From Termitomyces sp. T153 (taxonomy: Eukaryota > Basidiomycota > Agaricomycetes > Agaricales > Lyophyllaceae): a DNA stretch of 64,000 nt. Positions 49,911 to 60,829 of the stretch are shown one piece after another; position 1 is the first letter of the stretch; each line of letters starts with the position of its first letter. The DNA is taken from positions 109,554-173,553 of the forward strand of contig JACKQL020000097.1 in assembly GCA_018296165.2 (NCBI GenBank), in the 5' to 3' direction. The translations under genes and the position numbers were made by a program. The notes under the pieces are model-generated. The model did no database searches. It worked only from the letters and a program-made list of their open reading frames with translations, and was not told where the DNA came from.

Positions 49911-50859
49911 TGTCAGGTTCTGCTGATGACGGAGGCTCAGCTACACTGGCAAGTCCTTACTAGGTGGACGCAATGTCCTGCACTTATAACCAAGCATCTG
50001 GTATTGGTGCAGAGGGACTTGCGAGGGGGAGCTAGGGGGCGGTTCAAGCAAGTCCGGAGTGGCTCGGGGGCATCTAAGACCAAGTATACTAGTCGTTGAA
50101 CCTGGATGGGTGCCGGAGCAAGTTCATGGGCATGCAATTAGAATGCGGGGTAAGCGGAGGCTTTGTGGTTGCTGGGGGTGGAGCTGGAGTTTGACGGGAG
50201 ATTGCCAAGACATGAGGTGTTCCTGGGCCAAGCAGGAGTGAGGTCCAGGGTTGTTGTAAGAATGTTCGGGTCATAGCATGCATGTGGAGTTCGTACTGTT
50301 GTTGGAGACGAAAGGAACTTAGGAAGACAAAGGAACTATACACAGTCAAGACAAGGCAGAGACAAGGCAAGATGAGACAGAGAACAGAGATAGATTCAAA
50401 ACTAAAAACAGAGATAGTGATGAGACAAAAGATAAGACATAGGAAACCGGTAAATGCAATATCAAGACTAAAGTACTAGGGGTTCCTCTACGACTTATAT
50501 ACCTACTACTGGGCGGCTCCAGAGGGCAGAGGATATGGCGGCGGCTTGACAGAACTGCATGGAGTCAACAGTTGTTGGGTGCAATCTTGGAATGGGCCGC
50601 AGTGACATTCTGATGGGATCAGTTGGAAAGCAGATTGTTCCGGGGTTGGGGAAAGCCTTGAGAGTCCAGGGGAAATCAGAGGATGCATCAACTGCTGCGG
50701 AGAAGGTGTCGGAGTTGATCAAGGAGCTGTTGGGGTCTGCCAAGGAAGTCTTGGAGTTGCCCAAAGTGGCGCAGAGGGTGGGCGAGGGTTGGGGAGTTTG
50801 GCAGAGCATTGAAGGGGTGGCTGGGGGTGGTGTTGGGGTCTAGGGAGCGGGTCATGACA
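49911..50859 (-). repeat. Complete old LTR (949 bp), inverted, 3' LTR of the older element
   Basis: Runs from TGTCAGG (49911) to CATGACA (50859), the same terminal pair as the young LTRs read in reverse. TATA (CTTATATA) and the self-primer complement AATATCAAGACT (about 50459-50470) are kept. Many CG sites of the young LTR are TG or CA here. The polypurine tract side (CACCCCTCCTTCAGCG) follows at 50860, so this is the 3' LTR of a minus-strand element. Confidence 0.85.
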
Positions 50860-50997
50860 TCACCCCTCCTTCAGCGTCGAGACCCTCGAGATGCAGAGTA
50901 CAGTTTGGGGATTGGTGGGGCATGGGAATTGAAGTTGAGCAATATTGATCAGACCACAGTAGCGGCAGCAGCATGGGGAATGAAGTCGAAGCATGGC
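50860..50997 (-). mobile_element. Older Gypsy copy, internal segment left of the nested insertion
   Basis: This is the reverse-complement counterpart of the young element between its accessory gene and polypurine tract (60690-60829): it shares ACCCTCGAGATGC and CAATATTGATCA. It is interrupted at 50997 by the young element and resumes at 61817. Together 138 bp here and 75 bp beyond equal the 213-214 bp separating the accessory ATG and LTR in the young copy. Confidence 0.85.
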
Positions 50998-51995
50998 TGT
51001 CATGACCCGCTCCCTAGATCCCTAGACACTGCCCCCAACCCCTCCCGATTTCCCGCCTAACTCCCTGGAACCCCGCCCACACTTTCGACGCCCACACTGG
51101 GCAACTCCGACGCTTCTCTGGCAAACCCCGACAGCAACTCCCTACCCATAGCCATCAACACCCCTTGAGACCTTCCCCCACCGTTCCTGGCCACGTCATA
51201 CGTCCCCGACCCCCTACCCTAGCTCACCCGACCCGTCCCGGAGTGCCACGACGTCCCCGGAGGGGCCGCGCCCCCAACTGATCCCATCAGAATACCGCCG
51301 CGGCCCGACCTTGGATTGTACCCGACACCCATCGACTCAGCACAGCTCCGTTGACCCCCGCCATCATATCCGCCGCCCTCAGAGGCACCCAGTAGTCGGT
51401 ATATAAGTCATAGAATAACTCCTCAAACCTTAGTCTTGATATTACATTTTACCGGTTTCCTATGTTTCGTCTCTTGTATCATCTCTATTTCTGTTTCTAG
51501 GCCTCGAATCTATCTTTTCTCAGTCTCGTCTCGTCTCCGTCTTGTCTCGACTGTACATATTTCCTTTGTTCCTCTGAAAGTTCCCTTGCTCCCTACGTCA
51601 GTACGAACTCCGCGCACACGCCACGACCTGAACATTCTTAACGACAACCCCGGACCTCGCTACCCGCTCGGCCCCGGAACCCCCCAAGCCCCGGTAATCC
51701 CCTGTCCAACCCGACCCCGCCCCCCAACAGCCGAGAAGCCTCCGCCTACCCCGCAATCTACTTGTGCGCCCACTAACTAGCTCTGACACCCGCCCTGGGT
51801 CAACGACCAGTAACTCCGGTCTTAGACCCCTCTGAATTACTCAGGACTTATTCGGGCCGCTATCCCTAGGGACCCCTCGCAAGCTTTCCCCACCTCCGCT
51901 CCAACTCCGGCGCCTGGTTATAAGCGCAGGACATCGCGTCCGCCTAGTAAGGACTCGCCAGTGTACTGAGCCCCCATCATCAGCGGAACCTGACA
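50998..51995 (+). repeat. 5' LTR (998 bp)
   Basis: Begins TGTCATGACCCGCTCC and ends GCGGAACCTGACA. It is 11 bp longer than the 3' LTR because of extra GTCTC-like units near 51525-51545. In the first 430 bp I count 15 differences between the two LTRs, all transitions, 14 of which exchange CG with TG or CA. Confidence 0.95.
51400..51407 (+). promoter_or_regulatory. TATA box of the retrotransposon
   Basis: TATATAAG lies 32 bp upstream of AGTCTTGATATTA (51432-51444), the segment complementary to the primer-binding site. Spacing fits transcription start at that segment, as a self-priming element needs. The 3' LTR has the same pair at 61232 and 61264. Confidence 0.7.
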
Positions 51996-52008
51996 TAATA
52001 TCAAGACT
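51996..52008 (+). other. Primer-binding site, self-priming (Tf1/sushi type)
   Basis: TAATATCAAGACT directly follows the 5' LTR. It is the exact reverse complement of 13 bases inside the LTR (51432-51444), just downstream of a TATA box. It does not match a usual tRNA 3' end (no TGG start). This is the layout of Tf1-like elements, whose mRNA 5' end folds back to prime reverse transcription. Confidence 0.85.
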
Positions 52009-52027
52009 CCCCCTTACCCCGTTCTCG

Positions 52028-54538
52028 ATGTCTGCGTTTAACCCCACGTACAACCCAGTCGGTTACCCAACCAACGCCTACGGCCAGCCCATATTGGAAA
52101 ATTCCTACGCCCCATTCTACCCGGGCCCCTTCGCGGACCAATACGTACCCCGTCACTGGACCCCTGACCCCAACCAGGTGTTCTATGCCCCCTCCATCAG
52201 CCAGGGAATACCCCCGGGCTGGCGCCGCCCTCCCGCATTCCACGCCGATGGCAACAACCCCCGTATCAACCCCGGAGGATACTCCGCAGCACCCCCCAAC
52301 CCCGCCTACCTTCCCCCCGCCCATTACTATGCGTATCCAATCCCCGCTGCAGCCCCAGCCCCTCTGGAAGCTACGGATAACTATTCCCCACCCCACCCAC
52401 CATTCGCCGTTCAAACCCCTCCTTCCCCCAGGCAGCAGAGGATCGAAGCCTACGCCCAGCAACGCGACGAAGTTCTCCGCTTCCTCCGCCTGTCCCCTGC
52501 GGAATTCGCAAGGCGTACCCGCACCTTCCTTACCAGCCTAGGCTACCCCGACACCTCCGCAACTCCGGAGGTCTGGGCGGACCGACTCCTCGACTTCCAC
52601 GAACGCTACCTGCAAGGGAACCTCCCGGAGAATACGCAAGGCACCCTGGGCCTCGACGAGAACTTACGGAACGAGCTCCGCGCCTTGGTCGAAGAAATCC
52701 ACACTAGCCCGAACCCCCGCCCCTTCGAAGATCCCCTGGACCCCGCCCGCTCCTTCCACGTGCAACGCGAGGAACCCGTCGGGACACGAAACGAAGCCCC
52801 ATCTTCCGTTCCCCGCCAGCAGGAAGAACTCAACGCGGCCTCCAGCATCTTGAGGAATCTCAACCCCGCGGGGGGGCTGTTCGACCAACCCGCCGCCCAC
52901 ACCCTGGCCCTCTCCGCCCGGCCCCGGGCCAGCTCGGTGCCCAGCGCCTTCCGAACCTGGGATCAACCCGCCATCCCCGAAATCCGCTCCCAACGACCGT
53001 CCCTACGCGTCGACGACGACAACCGGACCCTCTCCTATATCGACGAGCCGGGCAACCCCGTCGACGAACACCCCCCGCGCAACGGGCCCCAACGAGACCG
53101 ACCCCCCCATTTCGACCTCCGCGCCCCTCGTAGCAACGCCCCTCCGCCCCGTCCCAACGCCCCAGTCCCCCCGCGACAGCCCCTGGGCCCCGGGGCGCCC
53201 CGACCCCCTCTGTCCGCCAACCCCTTTCGTCCCCCGCCCACCCCGATGCCTAACCCCCCCAACGACATCAACTATTTCGGACCCCCGAATCCCGGAGGAC
53301 CCTCTCCCCCTCGATGGGCCCCAGGACCCGCCCCGGGTAGTGTAGGTCAAAACCCCGGTGGGGGACCACCCAATGGCGGACCCCCAGGAGGATGGGGCCC
53401 GGCGATGGACAACTTCCCCCCCCAGCGCGGAAACGGAAACAACTACTACTACTACTACAACGCCGGACCCCCACCCCGAACTCAAAATTTGCAGGACGAC
53501 ACCCGCGACGCACTGGCCCGGGAAGGAAAGCTCGACATCCAGAAGCCCGAACCCTTCACCGGCCGCGACCCCCGGAAGTGGCGAATCTTCCTGACCCAGT
53601 GCTTAACTATGTTTCAAGCTAAGCCCATCACTTTTCAGCTTGAGAGCTCACGAGTAGCCTTCGCCACATCATACTTACAGGGCATCGCTTTCGACCACTA
53701 CACCGCGCTACTCCGGTTCGACCCAAACAATCCCGTACTCTCCCATTGGCTCGCTTTCACTCAAGAGTTCTCGAGTAAGTTTGGCGTCTTTGACACCGTA
53801 GCAGAGGCGGAGGAAAATCTCTTCAACCTCCGAATGCGCGACAACGAACGCTTCACGACCTTCATCGTACGGTTCGAACGAGAGGCCTACGAGACCGGCT
53901 GGAATTACAACGCCCTCCGGTTCGCCCTCCGTCGTGCCCTGCCCCAACGGATCAAGGACGTCCTTCGCCTCGCGCCCAAACAAACCACCTACGACGGGTA
54001 CAAGGCGCTCGTTACCCAGGTCGACCAACGTTATTGGGAAGATCGCAGCGAAAACACGGCGCCCCGGACCTCGTGGAATACTTCCGGTAACACCAACTGG
54101 CAGACCGGAGCAACCAATGGCATCCGACCCTCCATCCCCGCTAGCCCTGCTAACCCCGCACCCCGCTTCCCCCCGGGCCGAGGAGTCCCCAACACAAATC
54201 GGCCCCCGGGACAGCGACCACCCGCCCAGCTCAACGCCGCCGACCTCCACGACACCCCAGTACCTCCGGATACCAATCCCGACGACCGCGACGACATCCC
54301 GGACCCCGCCGACGATCAGGAAGCCCTATGCGCAAACAGGATCCAGGACAGTCAGTGGATTGACGTGCCGGAAGAAACGCAGGAGAAACGACGGAAGGAG
54401 GGCGCGTGCATCCTATGTGGTGAGCAGGGACATTTTATTCGCAATTGCCCTAAACGACAGGTGATGGGACGCGCCGTGTGGACGATCGACGGAGAAGACT
54501 GTAACTACCAGTTCACGGAAAACAAGTCGGCGGTTTAG
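52028..54538 (+). CDS. gag: Gag capsid/nucleocapsid protein
   Basis: 836 residues from the first ATG after the PBS. The first 480 residues are proline- and asparagine-rich, with tyrosine repeats (NYYYYYN) and few predicted folds. A capsid-like helical domain follows ([20 protein letters not shown] .. [20 protein letters not shown]), the Ty3/Gypsy retrotrans_gag pattern. A zinc knuckle [14 protein letters not shown] (C-x2-C-x4-H-x4-C) lies about 40 residues before the end. The stop is TAG at 54536. The pol frame, one base back, opens at 54505, giving a 31-nt overlap. The N-terminal proline-rich extension is long for this family. The frame is intact, consistent with recent activity. Confidence 0.95.
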   Translation: MSAFNPTYNPVGYPTNAYGQPILENSYAPFYPGPFADQYVPRHWTPDPNQVFYAPSISQGIPPGWRRPPAFHADGNNPRINPGGYSAAPPNPAYLPPAHYYAYPIPAAAPAPLEATDNYSPPHPPFAVQTPPSPRQQRIEAYAQQRDEVLRFLRLSPAEFARRTRTFLTSLGYPDTSATPEVWADRLLDFHERYLQGNLPENTQGTLGLDENLRNELRALVEEIHTSPNPRPFEDPLDPARSFHVQREEPVGTRNEAPSSVPRQQEELNAASSILRNLNPAGGLFDQPAAHTLALSARPRASSVPSAFRTWDQPAIPEIRSQRPSLRVDDDNRTLSYIDEPGNPVDEHPPRNGPQRDRPPHFDLRAPRSNAPPPRPNAPVPPRQPLGPGAPRPPLSANPFRPPPTPMPNPPNDINYFGPPNPGGPSPPRWAPGPAPGSVGQNPGGGPPNGGPPGGWGPAMDNFPPQRGNGNNYYYYYNAGPPPRTQNLQDDTRDALAREGKLDIQKPEPFTGRDPRKWRIFLTQCLTMFQAKPITFQLESSRVAFATSYLQGIAFDHYTALLRFDPNNPVLSHWLAFTQEFSSKFGVFDTVAEAEENLFNLRMRDNERFTTFIVRFEREAYETGWNYNALRFALRRALPQRIKDVLRLAPKQTTYDGYKALVTQVDQRYWEDRSENTAPRTSWNTSGNTNWQTGATNGIRPSIPASPANPAPRFPPGRGVPNTNRPPGQRPPAQLNAADLHDTPVPPDTNPDDRDDIPDPADDQEALCANRIQDSQWIDVPEETQEKRRKEGACILCGEQGHFIRNCPKRQVMGRAVWTIDGEDCNYQFTENKSAV

Positions 54539-54609
54539 GTCTGGAAGACGCACTAGACCGCGGACCACATCCCGACGTCTTCTCCGCCCCAGCCACACTT
54601 CTCCGCGCA

Positions 54610-57600
54610 ATGATGCTCGCCCCGGACAACCCCCCAGCACACCTCCCCTCCCACTCCTCCACAAACCTCCTCCTCCGCACCACTCTCCCCTTCACCGACA
54701 AGCCCATCCCCACACTAGTCGACAGCGGTGCCACCGATAACTTTGTTGACGAATCCCTGGCAGCGCTTGCCCCACAACCCCTCCGCCGTCTCCCCGCCCC
54801 GATCCCCCTCAAACTCTTTGACGGAGACTCTACCCCAGCGGGAGACATCACTCATTGCCTAGAAACGACCCTGACCTTCGCCGACGGACAACGGCAAGAA
54901 CTCCGGCTACTCGTCACAAAATTACACCCCTCCGCCCCCGTCGTCTTAGGGTTCTCATGGCTCCGCTCCACCAACCCCCGCATCGATTGGCCCAGTCTCA
55001 CCCTACGCCTCGACCGGGACAACCCCGCCGATTCCGGGCTGGTACCCTTCCATGTCCCACCCCCCTCCGAGAGCTCCGAGGCCACGATCAACCAATCCCG
55101 GACCCCGCCGCAACTTCGCTCTAGATCTGCGCGATCATTCGTCATCTATGTCCGACTTGGCGGCTCGCTCAAGGAGCTTCCCGCCCTCGTAGACAGCGGC
55201 GCCTCCGGTGTCTTCGTCAGCAATCAACTCGACCTCCAACGCAACAACCTCGACAAACCCCTCGAGCTCCAACTCTTCGATGGGAGCCCCGCCACGACAA
55301 GAATCACGCAGTACCATGACGACACCCTCACCCTTGACAACGACCTGCAGTTCCAGGCCCGACTCCTCGTTACCCAACTACCCCCGTCGACCCCGATCGT
55401 GCTCGGACTCCCGTGGCTGCGAGACGTCAACCCCGACATCAACTGGAAGAACCTTACCATGCAATTCCCCGGCCCCGAAGCAAGGTTAGCAGCCGCCATC
55501 CACCTCCGCTTCCAGCCTATCCCGGACCCCGACGCCACCCCGGATCCGACTGCTACATCCACAGGACCCGACCCCGTCGACTCCGGAAACCTCGACATTA
55601 AAATCATCGGCGCCGTCCCCTTCGCGCGCCTCCTACGAGAAGGCACCCCCGCCTTCCAGTTGCAAGTCACGCCGGCCCTACCGGAGAAATACCTCCGCGC
55701 AGGGACTATCACGCCAGAAAGGAAGACGGAGGAACAGATCCTATCCGAAGTAGTTCCCCCGGAGTATCATGAATTCGCTGACGTGTTCTCCGAAGGAAGT
55801 GCCAAGGAACTCCCTCCGCACCGCTCCTACGACCACCAGATCGACCTCAAAGAAGGCACCTCACCCCCGTTTGGCAAGATCTACAACATGTCCGAAATCG
55901 AGCTCCGGGCCCTGAAGGAATACCTCGACGACATGCTCGGCAAAGGTTTCATACGTCCCTCGATCTCCGCGGCTGGCGCCCCGGTTCTGTTCGCCAAGAA
56001 AAAAGACGGATCCCTCCGACTCTGTGTGGATTATCGGGGACTCAACAAAGTCACCAAGAAGAACCGGTACCCCCTCCCCTTAATCGGAGACCTTGTTGAT
56101 CGCCTTCGCAGCGCCAAGATTTACACGAAAATCGACCTTCGTTCCGGCTACAACAATGTCCGGATCGCTCCGGGGCATGAATGGAAGACCGCCTTTCGCA
56201 CCCGCTACGGCCTCTTTGAGTATCTCGTAATGCCCTTCGGAATGACTAACTCCCCCGCCACCTTCCAGTACTTCATGAACGACATCTTCCACGACATGAA
56301 CGACGTCTTTGTCATCGTGTATTTGGACGATATCCTGATCTACTCGAATTTGCCAGCGGAGCATTCGGAGCACGTCCGCCGTGTCCTGGAACGGCTCCGA
56401 GAATATCACCTTCATGCTAAACCCAAAAAGTGCTCATTCCACACAGCGGAAGTCGAATATCTCAGGGTCATCGTCACTCCCGACGGTGTGCGCATGGATC
56501 CCGCCAAGGTCGACGCGATACTCAACTGGCCCTCCCCGCGGAACGTCAAGGAGGTACAGTCATTCTTGGGGTTTGCTAACTTCTATCGCCGCTTCATCGA
56601 CAACTACTCCGGAATTACCAAGCCCCTCAACCGGCTCACAAGGAAGGACACCCCTTGGGATTGGGACAGCAAGTGCCAGAGCGTATTCCTCCTCCTGAAG
56701 AAGGCCTTCACCTCCGCTCCGGTCCTCCGCCATTTCGACCCCTCCCTACCGATCGTGCTCGAATGTGACGCCTCCGACTACGCTATCGCCGGGATACTCT
56801 CCCAGTCGAACTCGGAGGGCAAGGATCTCCGCCCCGTCGCATTCTACACCCGATCAATGATCCCCGCGGAACTCAACTACGACATTTACGACAAGGAACT
56901 CCTCGCAATCGTCGAAGCCTTCCGTCAGTGGCGGGCCTACCTCGAGGGGTCCCCGCACCGCATCCAAGTCTACTCCGACCACAACAACCTGCAATATTTC
57001 ACGACCACGAAACAGCCCAGCCGCCGCCAGGCTCGATGGTCCGAAACCCTTTCGGAGTACGATTTTACCATTCACTACCGCCCCGGGCGACTCGGCGCAA
57101 AGCCCGACGCCCTCACTCGAAGACCCGACGTGTATCCGAAGAAATCGTTCGAAACCGAACGAAATGCATTTAACCATCGAGTGGTAATCCCACCTGAACA
57201 TCTACATGCCGTGCTGATTTTAAACGAAGAAGGAATCCTCCAGCAAATCAGGAATTCACCCCCGGACCCCTTCTTCAACCAGCACGACCCCCGCAACAAC
57301 CCCGACGAGTCGAGCGTAGACAACCCCTTTTCGCTATCCCCGGACCACCGCCTGCTGCTCCGAAGTGGACGAATCTACGCCCCGGACCACAAGTCCATTC
57401 GCCTCGACATACTCCGGCAGCACCACGATCACAAGCTCCGGGGGCACCCAGGAATTCGTAAGACCCTTCAACTCATCTCCCGGACTTATTTTTGGCCAGG
57501 AATGAAGAAGGACGTCACGCGATACGTGAGGGCCTGCGAGCCCTGCCTACGGGCCAAAGTCCCCCGCCATCGCCCCCACGGACTACTGAAACCCCTCCCC

Positions 57601-58608
57601 GTTGGTCGCCGCCCCTGGTCCTCGATATCGATGGATCATATCGTCGAACTCCCCGATTCCGAAGGTTTCGACGCAATCCTCGTCGTCGTCTGCCGCCTTA
57701 CCAAGCAAGCCCTCTTTATTCCCTGCCACACCACTGACACCGCCCCGGATTTCGCCAAACTATTTTTAGAACACGTATTCTCCAAACACGGGCTTCCCGA
57801 CGACATCGTCTCCGACCGTGGGCCCCTATTCGTGTCTCATTTCTGGAAATCGCTGTGCAAGGCGCTCGAGATCAAGACCAGCCTCTCTACCGCCTATCAC
57901 CCGGAAACCGACGGGCAAACCGAGCGCGTAAACCAGATGTTAGAACAGTACCTTCGCCTCTACGTTAACTATTTACAGAACGACTGGCGCGCGGAGCTCC
58001 CCCTCGCCGAATTCACCTACAACAACACGCCTCATTCCACCACCGGAGTTTCCCCCTTTTACGCCAACAAGGGCTACAATCCCCGACTCACACTGTCCCT
58101 CAAGGACATCCCCTCCCACGTTGCCCACGAAGTCGCCGAGGACCTCCGGTCCCTCCACCAATTCCTCCGGGACGAGATTGACACCGCCAACCAAGCCTAC
58201 TCCAAGCATGCCAACGCCCGCCGCCAGCCGACCCCCGACTGGCCCCCCGGCACCTTGGTCTGGCTCGACCGACGAAATCTTAAGACCCGGAGGCCCTCTA
58301 TCAAACTCGACCACAAACGCCTCGGTCCATTCAAGATCCTCCGGAAGGTCTCCACCCACGCTTACAAACTCGACCTGCCTCCGGGTCTAAAGGGCCTCCA
58401 CCCTGTATTCCACGTTCGACTCCTTGAAAGGCACGCTCCAGACCCCTTCCCCGGCCAACGCCCCAGCCGACCGCCCCCCGTCGAAGTCGAGGACGAGTAC
58501 CACTACGAGGTCGACGAGATCCTCGACTCCCGGGTAGTTCGCGGCCGACTCCAGTACTTGGTCCGATGGAAGGGCTACGGGCCTGAGGACGATACGTGGG
58601 AGCCCTGA
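54610..58608 (+). CDS. pol: Pol polyprotein: two protease-like domains, RT, RNase H, integrase, chromodomain
   Basis: The frame is open from 54505 and its first ATG is at 54610 (1332 residues). Protease-like domain 1: [15 protein letters not shown] (residues 37-50) to VVLGFSWLR. Domain 2: [15 protein letters not shown] (194-208) to [31 protein letters not shown] and [11 protein letters not shown] (YLDD at 571-574). RNase [18 protein letters not shown]. Integrase: zinc finger [12 protein letters not shown], then [20 protein letters not shown] and [12 protein letters not shown] (D-D-E). GPY/F-like [10 protein letters not shown]. Chromodomain [20 protein letters not shown] ends at TGA after TWEP. 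Expression probably needs -1 frameshifting from gag. Confidence 0.95.
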   Translation: MMLAPDNPPAHLPSHSSTNLLLRTTLPFTDKPIPTLVDSGATDNFVDESLAALAPQPLRRLPAPIPLKLFDGDSTPAGDITHCLETTLTFADGQRQELRLLVTKLHPSAPVVLGFSWLRSTNPRIDWPSLTLRLDRDNPADSGLVPFHVPPPSESSEATINQSRTPPQLRSRSARSFVIYVRLGGSLKELPALVDSGASGVFVSNQLDLQRNNLDKPLELQLFDGSPATTRITQYHDDTLTLDNDLQFQARLLVTQLPPSTPIVLGLPWLRDVNPDINWKNLTMQFPGPEARLAAAIHLRFQPIPDPDATPDPTATSTGPDPVDSGNLDIKIIGAVPFARLLREGTPAFQLQVTPALPEKYLRAGTITPERKTEEQILSEVVPPEYHEFADVFSEGSAKELPPHRSYDHQIDLKEGTSPPFGKIYNMSEIELRALKEYLDDMLGKGFIRPSISAAGAPVLFAKKKDGSLRLCVDYRGLNKVTKKNRYPLPLIGDLVDRLRSAKIYTKIDLRSGYNNVRIAPGHEWKTAFRTRYGLFEYLVMPFGMTNSPATFQYFMNDIFHDMNDVFVIVYLDDILIYSNLPAEHSEHVRRVLERLREYHLHAKPKKCSFHTAEVEYLRVIVTPDGVRMDPAKVDAILNWPSPRNVKEVQSFLGFANFYRRFIDNYSGITKPLNRLTRKDTPWDWDSKCQSVFLLLKKAFTSAPVLRHFDPSLPIVLECDASDYAIAGILSQSNSEGKDLRPVAFYTRSMIPAELNYDIYDKELLAIVEAFRQWRAYLEGSPHRIQVYSDHNNLQYFTTTKQPSRRQARWSETLSEYDFTIHYRPGRLGAKPDALTRRPDVYPKKSFETERNAFNHRVVIPPEHLHAVLILNEEGILQQIRNSPPDPFFNQHDPRNNPDESSVDNPFSLSPDHRLLLRSGRIYAPDHKSIRLDILRQHHDHKLRGHPGIRKTLQLISRTYFWPGMKKDVTRYVRACEPCLRAKVPRHRPHGLLKPLPVGRRPWSSISMDHIVELPDSEGFDAILVVVCRLTKQALFIPCHTTDTAPDFAKLFLEHVFSKHGLPDDIVSDRGPLFVSHFWKSLCKALEIKTSLSTAYHPETDGQTERVNQMLEQYLRLYVNYLQNDWRAELPLAEFTYNNTPHSTTGVSPFYANKGYNPRLTLSLKDIPSHVAHEVAEDLRSLHQFLRDEIDTANQAYSKHANARRQPTPDWPPGTLVWLDRRNLKTRRPSIKLDHKRLGPFKILRKVSTHAYKLDLPPGLKGLHPVFHVRLLERHAPDPFPGQRPSRPPPVEVEDEYHYEVDEILDSRVVRGRLQYLVRWKGYGPEDDTWEP

Positions 58609-58919
58609 AGGAACCTCGACAGAGCCCCCGACGAAATCCGGGACTTCCACCGACGGAATCCCGCCAAGCCCCAGAACCCCCGGGACTGACCCAACACAGA
58701 TGGCAATAGTGGGCGTAACCCCCGCCTCTGGGTTCACCAGGGATTCAACTCCCACCAATACTCTCCTACGTGTTTCCGCTTGTTCCTCTCCTCGCTCTAT
58801 CTGAAACTCCCCACACTCAGCGGAAGGCCCAACGACTGTATAAGAACAAGTAGTGTACACGTATATACTCGAACAAGAAAGGGGCACGGAACAAGTCGGC
58901 AACGGGGTCCGAATTCCCC
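58609..58919 (+). other. Spacer between pol and the antisense gene
   Basis: After the pol TGA (58606-58608) the frame stays open for about 26 more codons (RNLDRAPDEIRDFHRRN.. to TGA near 58687), which look like the missing final helix of the chromodomain. The rest contains no frame of note and is the 3' meeting point of two convergent transcripts. Confidence 0.6.
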
Positions 58920-60615
58920 TCACCCTCCCTCCTCCTCCGACCCTAACCCCGCTACCCTTCCCACCATGAACACCTCCAACTGCGCCACTACCGCCGCCAG
59001 AACCTCGGGTTGCCCGGGGAGCGGTTCCCCCACGTCCGTCGCTATCTCCCACCACGCCCCGGGGTCTGCCGTCGCCCTCCGCCGATGCCCTGCCAACAGA
59101 CGCCCCATCTGCGTTACCCCTTGGCCCAACTCCGGCGGAAGGTCCCCGGGCATCCTCGCCAACCCATCGTGAATGGACCCCAGCGCTGCCGACGCCCCGT
59201 CGAGAAGGATGCGATGCTCCCGGGCCCAGTCTGTGGAACCCGAGTCAACGCTAGGGAAAAGAAGGCGGGACAACCACTCACGAAGCACTCCTCGCCGGCC
59301 CGAGGCCGCCTCGTTGGCGAGCCACTCCTCCCGCCGTCGCGCCCTCTCCGCCGCCGCCCGGACTTCCCCAGCGCCGGAATCCTGCCGAGTCTCCCGTGCC
59401 CCTGGGTCCCCTGCCTGCTGCGCCGCCACTTCCGCCGCTTCCGCCCGCGCCTGCAAATGCACTGTCCGCACCTCCAACTCCTGCAGACGCGATAATCGCT
59501 CCGTGGCAGTCCCGACGGCGACGTCCTTGTCCTTCCGCGCCAGGTCCCGTTCCCTCCGAACCCCGTCTAACTCCCGTCGAGCCCCGTCCCTCTCCTCCCG
59601 TACCCCCTGAATCTCCCCCTCGCGTGCGACCAACAACCGTTCCAAGCCCTCTACCCGACGCCGCAGATAGGCCTCCGCAACCGACCACGACCCGTCCGCG
59701 GACTGCTCAACGGGGACTCCGGACGTAGGGGAATACCCCGCGGAACCGGGGGGGCCCCCCATTACCTGCTCGCCCCGCGCCCGCTTACTGGGACCCGCCT
59801 CGGGTGAAGGGGACGCCCTCCGTTTCCCCTTCTCCTGCCTGGCAGGGGCCCCCTCCTTCCGCCCACCCCGCGGAGGGCCCACCTTCATGACAGACGCGCT
59901 AACCCGTTCCCCCTCCCCAGCCCCGGAGCCCCTCCCCGACACCCTGCCCTTCCGTCCCTCCTCCAGCTGTGCTGCGACCCAACCCTGATCCCACCCTTGC
60001 TCCGCCGCGACGCAAACGGCCTGCCAACTCAGGGTGACGGAACACTTCTCGTGCCGCGAACGGCACGGAAGGCACACCGACATGTCCCGCCGCACCCCCG
60101 ATGCCAGTTCCTCAAACTCACACTGCTCCCCTTGTCGGGTACAAGATGCACACTGCAAGGGCATGTTGGTCCGGGAGACATGAAGCTAAGTGGCCACTCA
60201 CCGGGGCCGCCGCCTGACACCACTCGAGGGTGGGGGGACCCCTCGCCCGACCCACCGCCTCGGCAAACTGCTCCGGCGTCACCTCTGCCTGCACCACCCT
60301 CGAACCCTCTGGAACAAGTCAAACCACCCCCGGGCGAATGCCAGGCTTGGAACGCGTAGAAGTAACCACGCCCGCCGGGGGCTGCGTCGCATCCGCACCA
60401 GACGGTGGCCCTGAGGGACCAGCCACGGCTGCGGACAACTCTGTGAGGGGACAATCAGTGTTCTGGGATACATAGAACGGGCCGCACTCACGACTACGGT
60501 ACATCGCCTCGACCCGACGGCGATCTCGGCAACCCTCTGAATCTTTGGAGGACGACGGCTGGGAAGGCGGGGACAGCGACCTAGATGCTGTGGGAGAATA
60601 AGCTGAAGAAGACAT
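58920..60615 (-). CDS. Antisense accessory gene: Zn2Cys6-like, coiled-coil protein (one premature TGA)
   Basis: Start ATG 60615 (MSSSAYSPTASRSLSPPSQP). Exons 60492-60615, 60202-60440 and 58920-60152 are joined by introns of 51 and 49 nt with good GTGAGT donors. An in-frame TGA (60319-60321, codon 82) breaks exon 2. The older copy has TGC there. The rest would give 531 codons. Exon 3 opens with C-x2-C-x6-C-x15-C-x2-C-x6-C (CASCTRQGEQC .. CLPCRSRHEKC), the fungal Zn2Cys6 layout with a long linker. Next is a basic Ser/Pro-rich region (KGKRRASPSPEAGPSKRARG), a long coiled coil (GLERLLVAREGEIQGVREER..), and a final helical domain (HRILLDGASAALGSIHDGLA). Likely nuclear and DNA- or chromatin-associated; function is unknown. 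Confidence 0.8.
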
Positions 60616-60817
60616 CGCAACAAGCTGGCGGACTCCTGGGTGCGTCCACCCCTTTTTAATGAATCAAGAAGGGGCCCCTGACGAATGGCGGCCGCACCTC
60701 AACTTCCTTCCCCACGCTGCCGCCGCTCACTGCGGTTTGATCAATATTGATCAACTTCGATTCCCACGCCCTACCGATGCCCGACTCGCTCCCCGCATCT
60801 CGAGGGTCTCGACGCTG

Positions 60818-60826
60818 AAGGGGGGG
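60818..60826 (+). other. Polypurine tract
   Basis: AAGGGGGGG, followed by TGA and the 3' LTR start at 60830. Position and composition fit the plus-strand primer of a retrotransposon. Confidence 0.7.
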
Positions 60827-60829
60827 TGA

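Noticed and set aside
51996..52015. tRNA-primed primer-binding site
   Set aside because: No TGG start and no recognisable tRNA 3' end; the exact 13-base match to the LTR explains it better.
52001..53485. Long minus-strand frames opposite gag
   Set aside because: Gly/Arg/Val-rich shadows of GC-rich proline codons; no domain and no splice pattern.
60300..60385. A 61-nt GTGGTT..TTCCAG intron that would remove the accessory-gene TGA
   Set aside because: Removal of 61 nt shifts the frame away from the conserved block TPEQFAEAVGRARGPP; the older copy reads straight through here.
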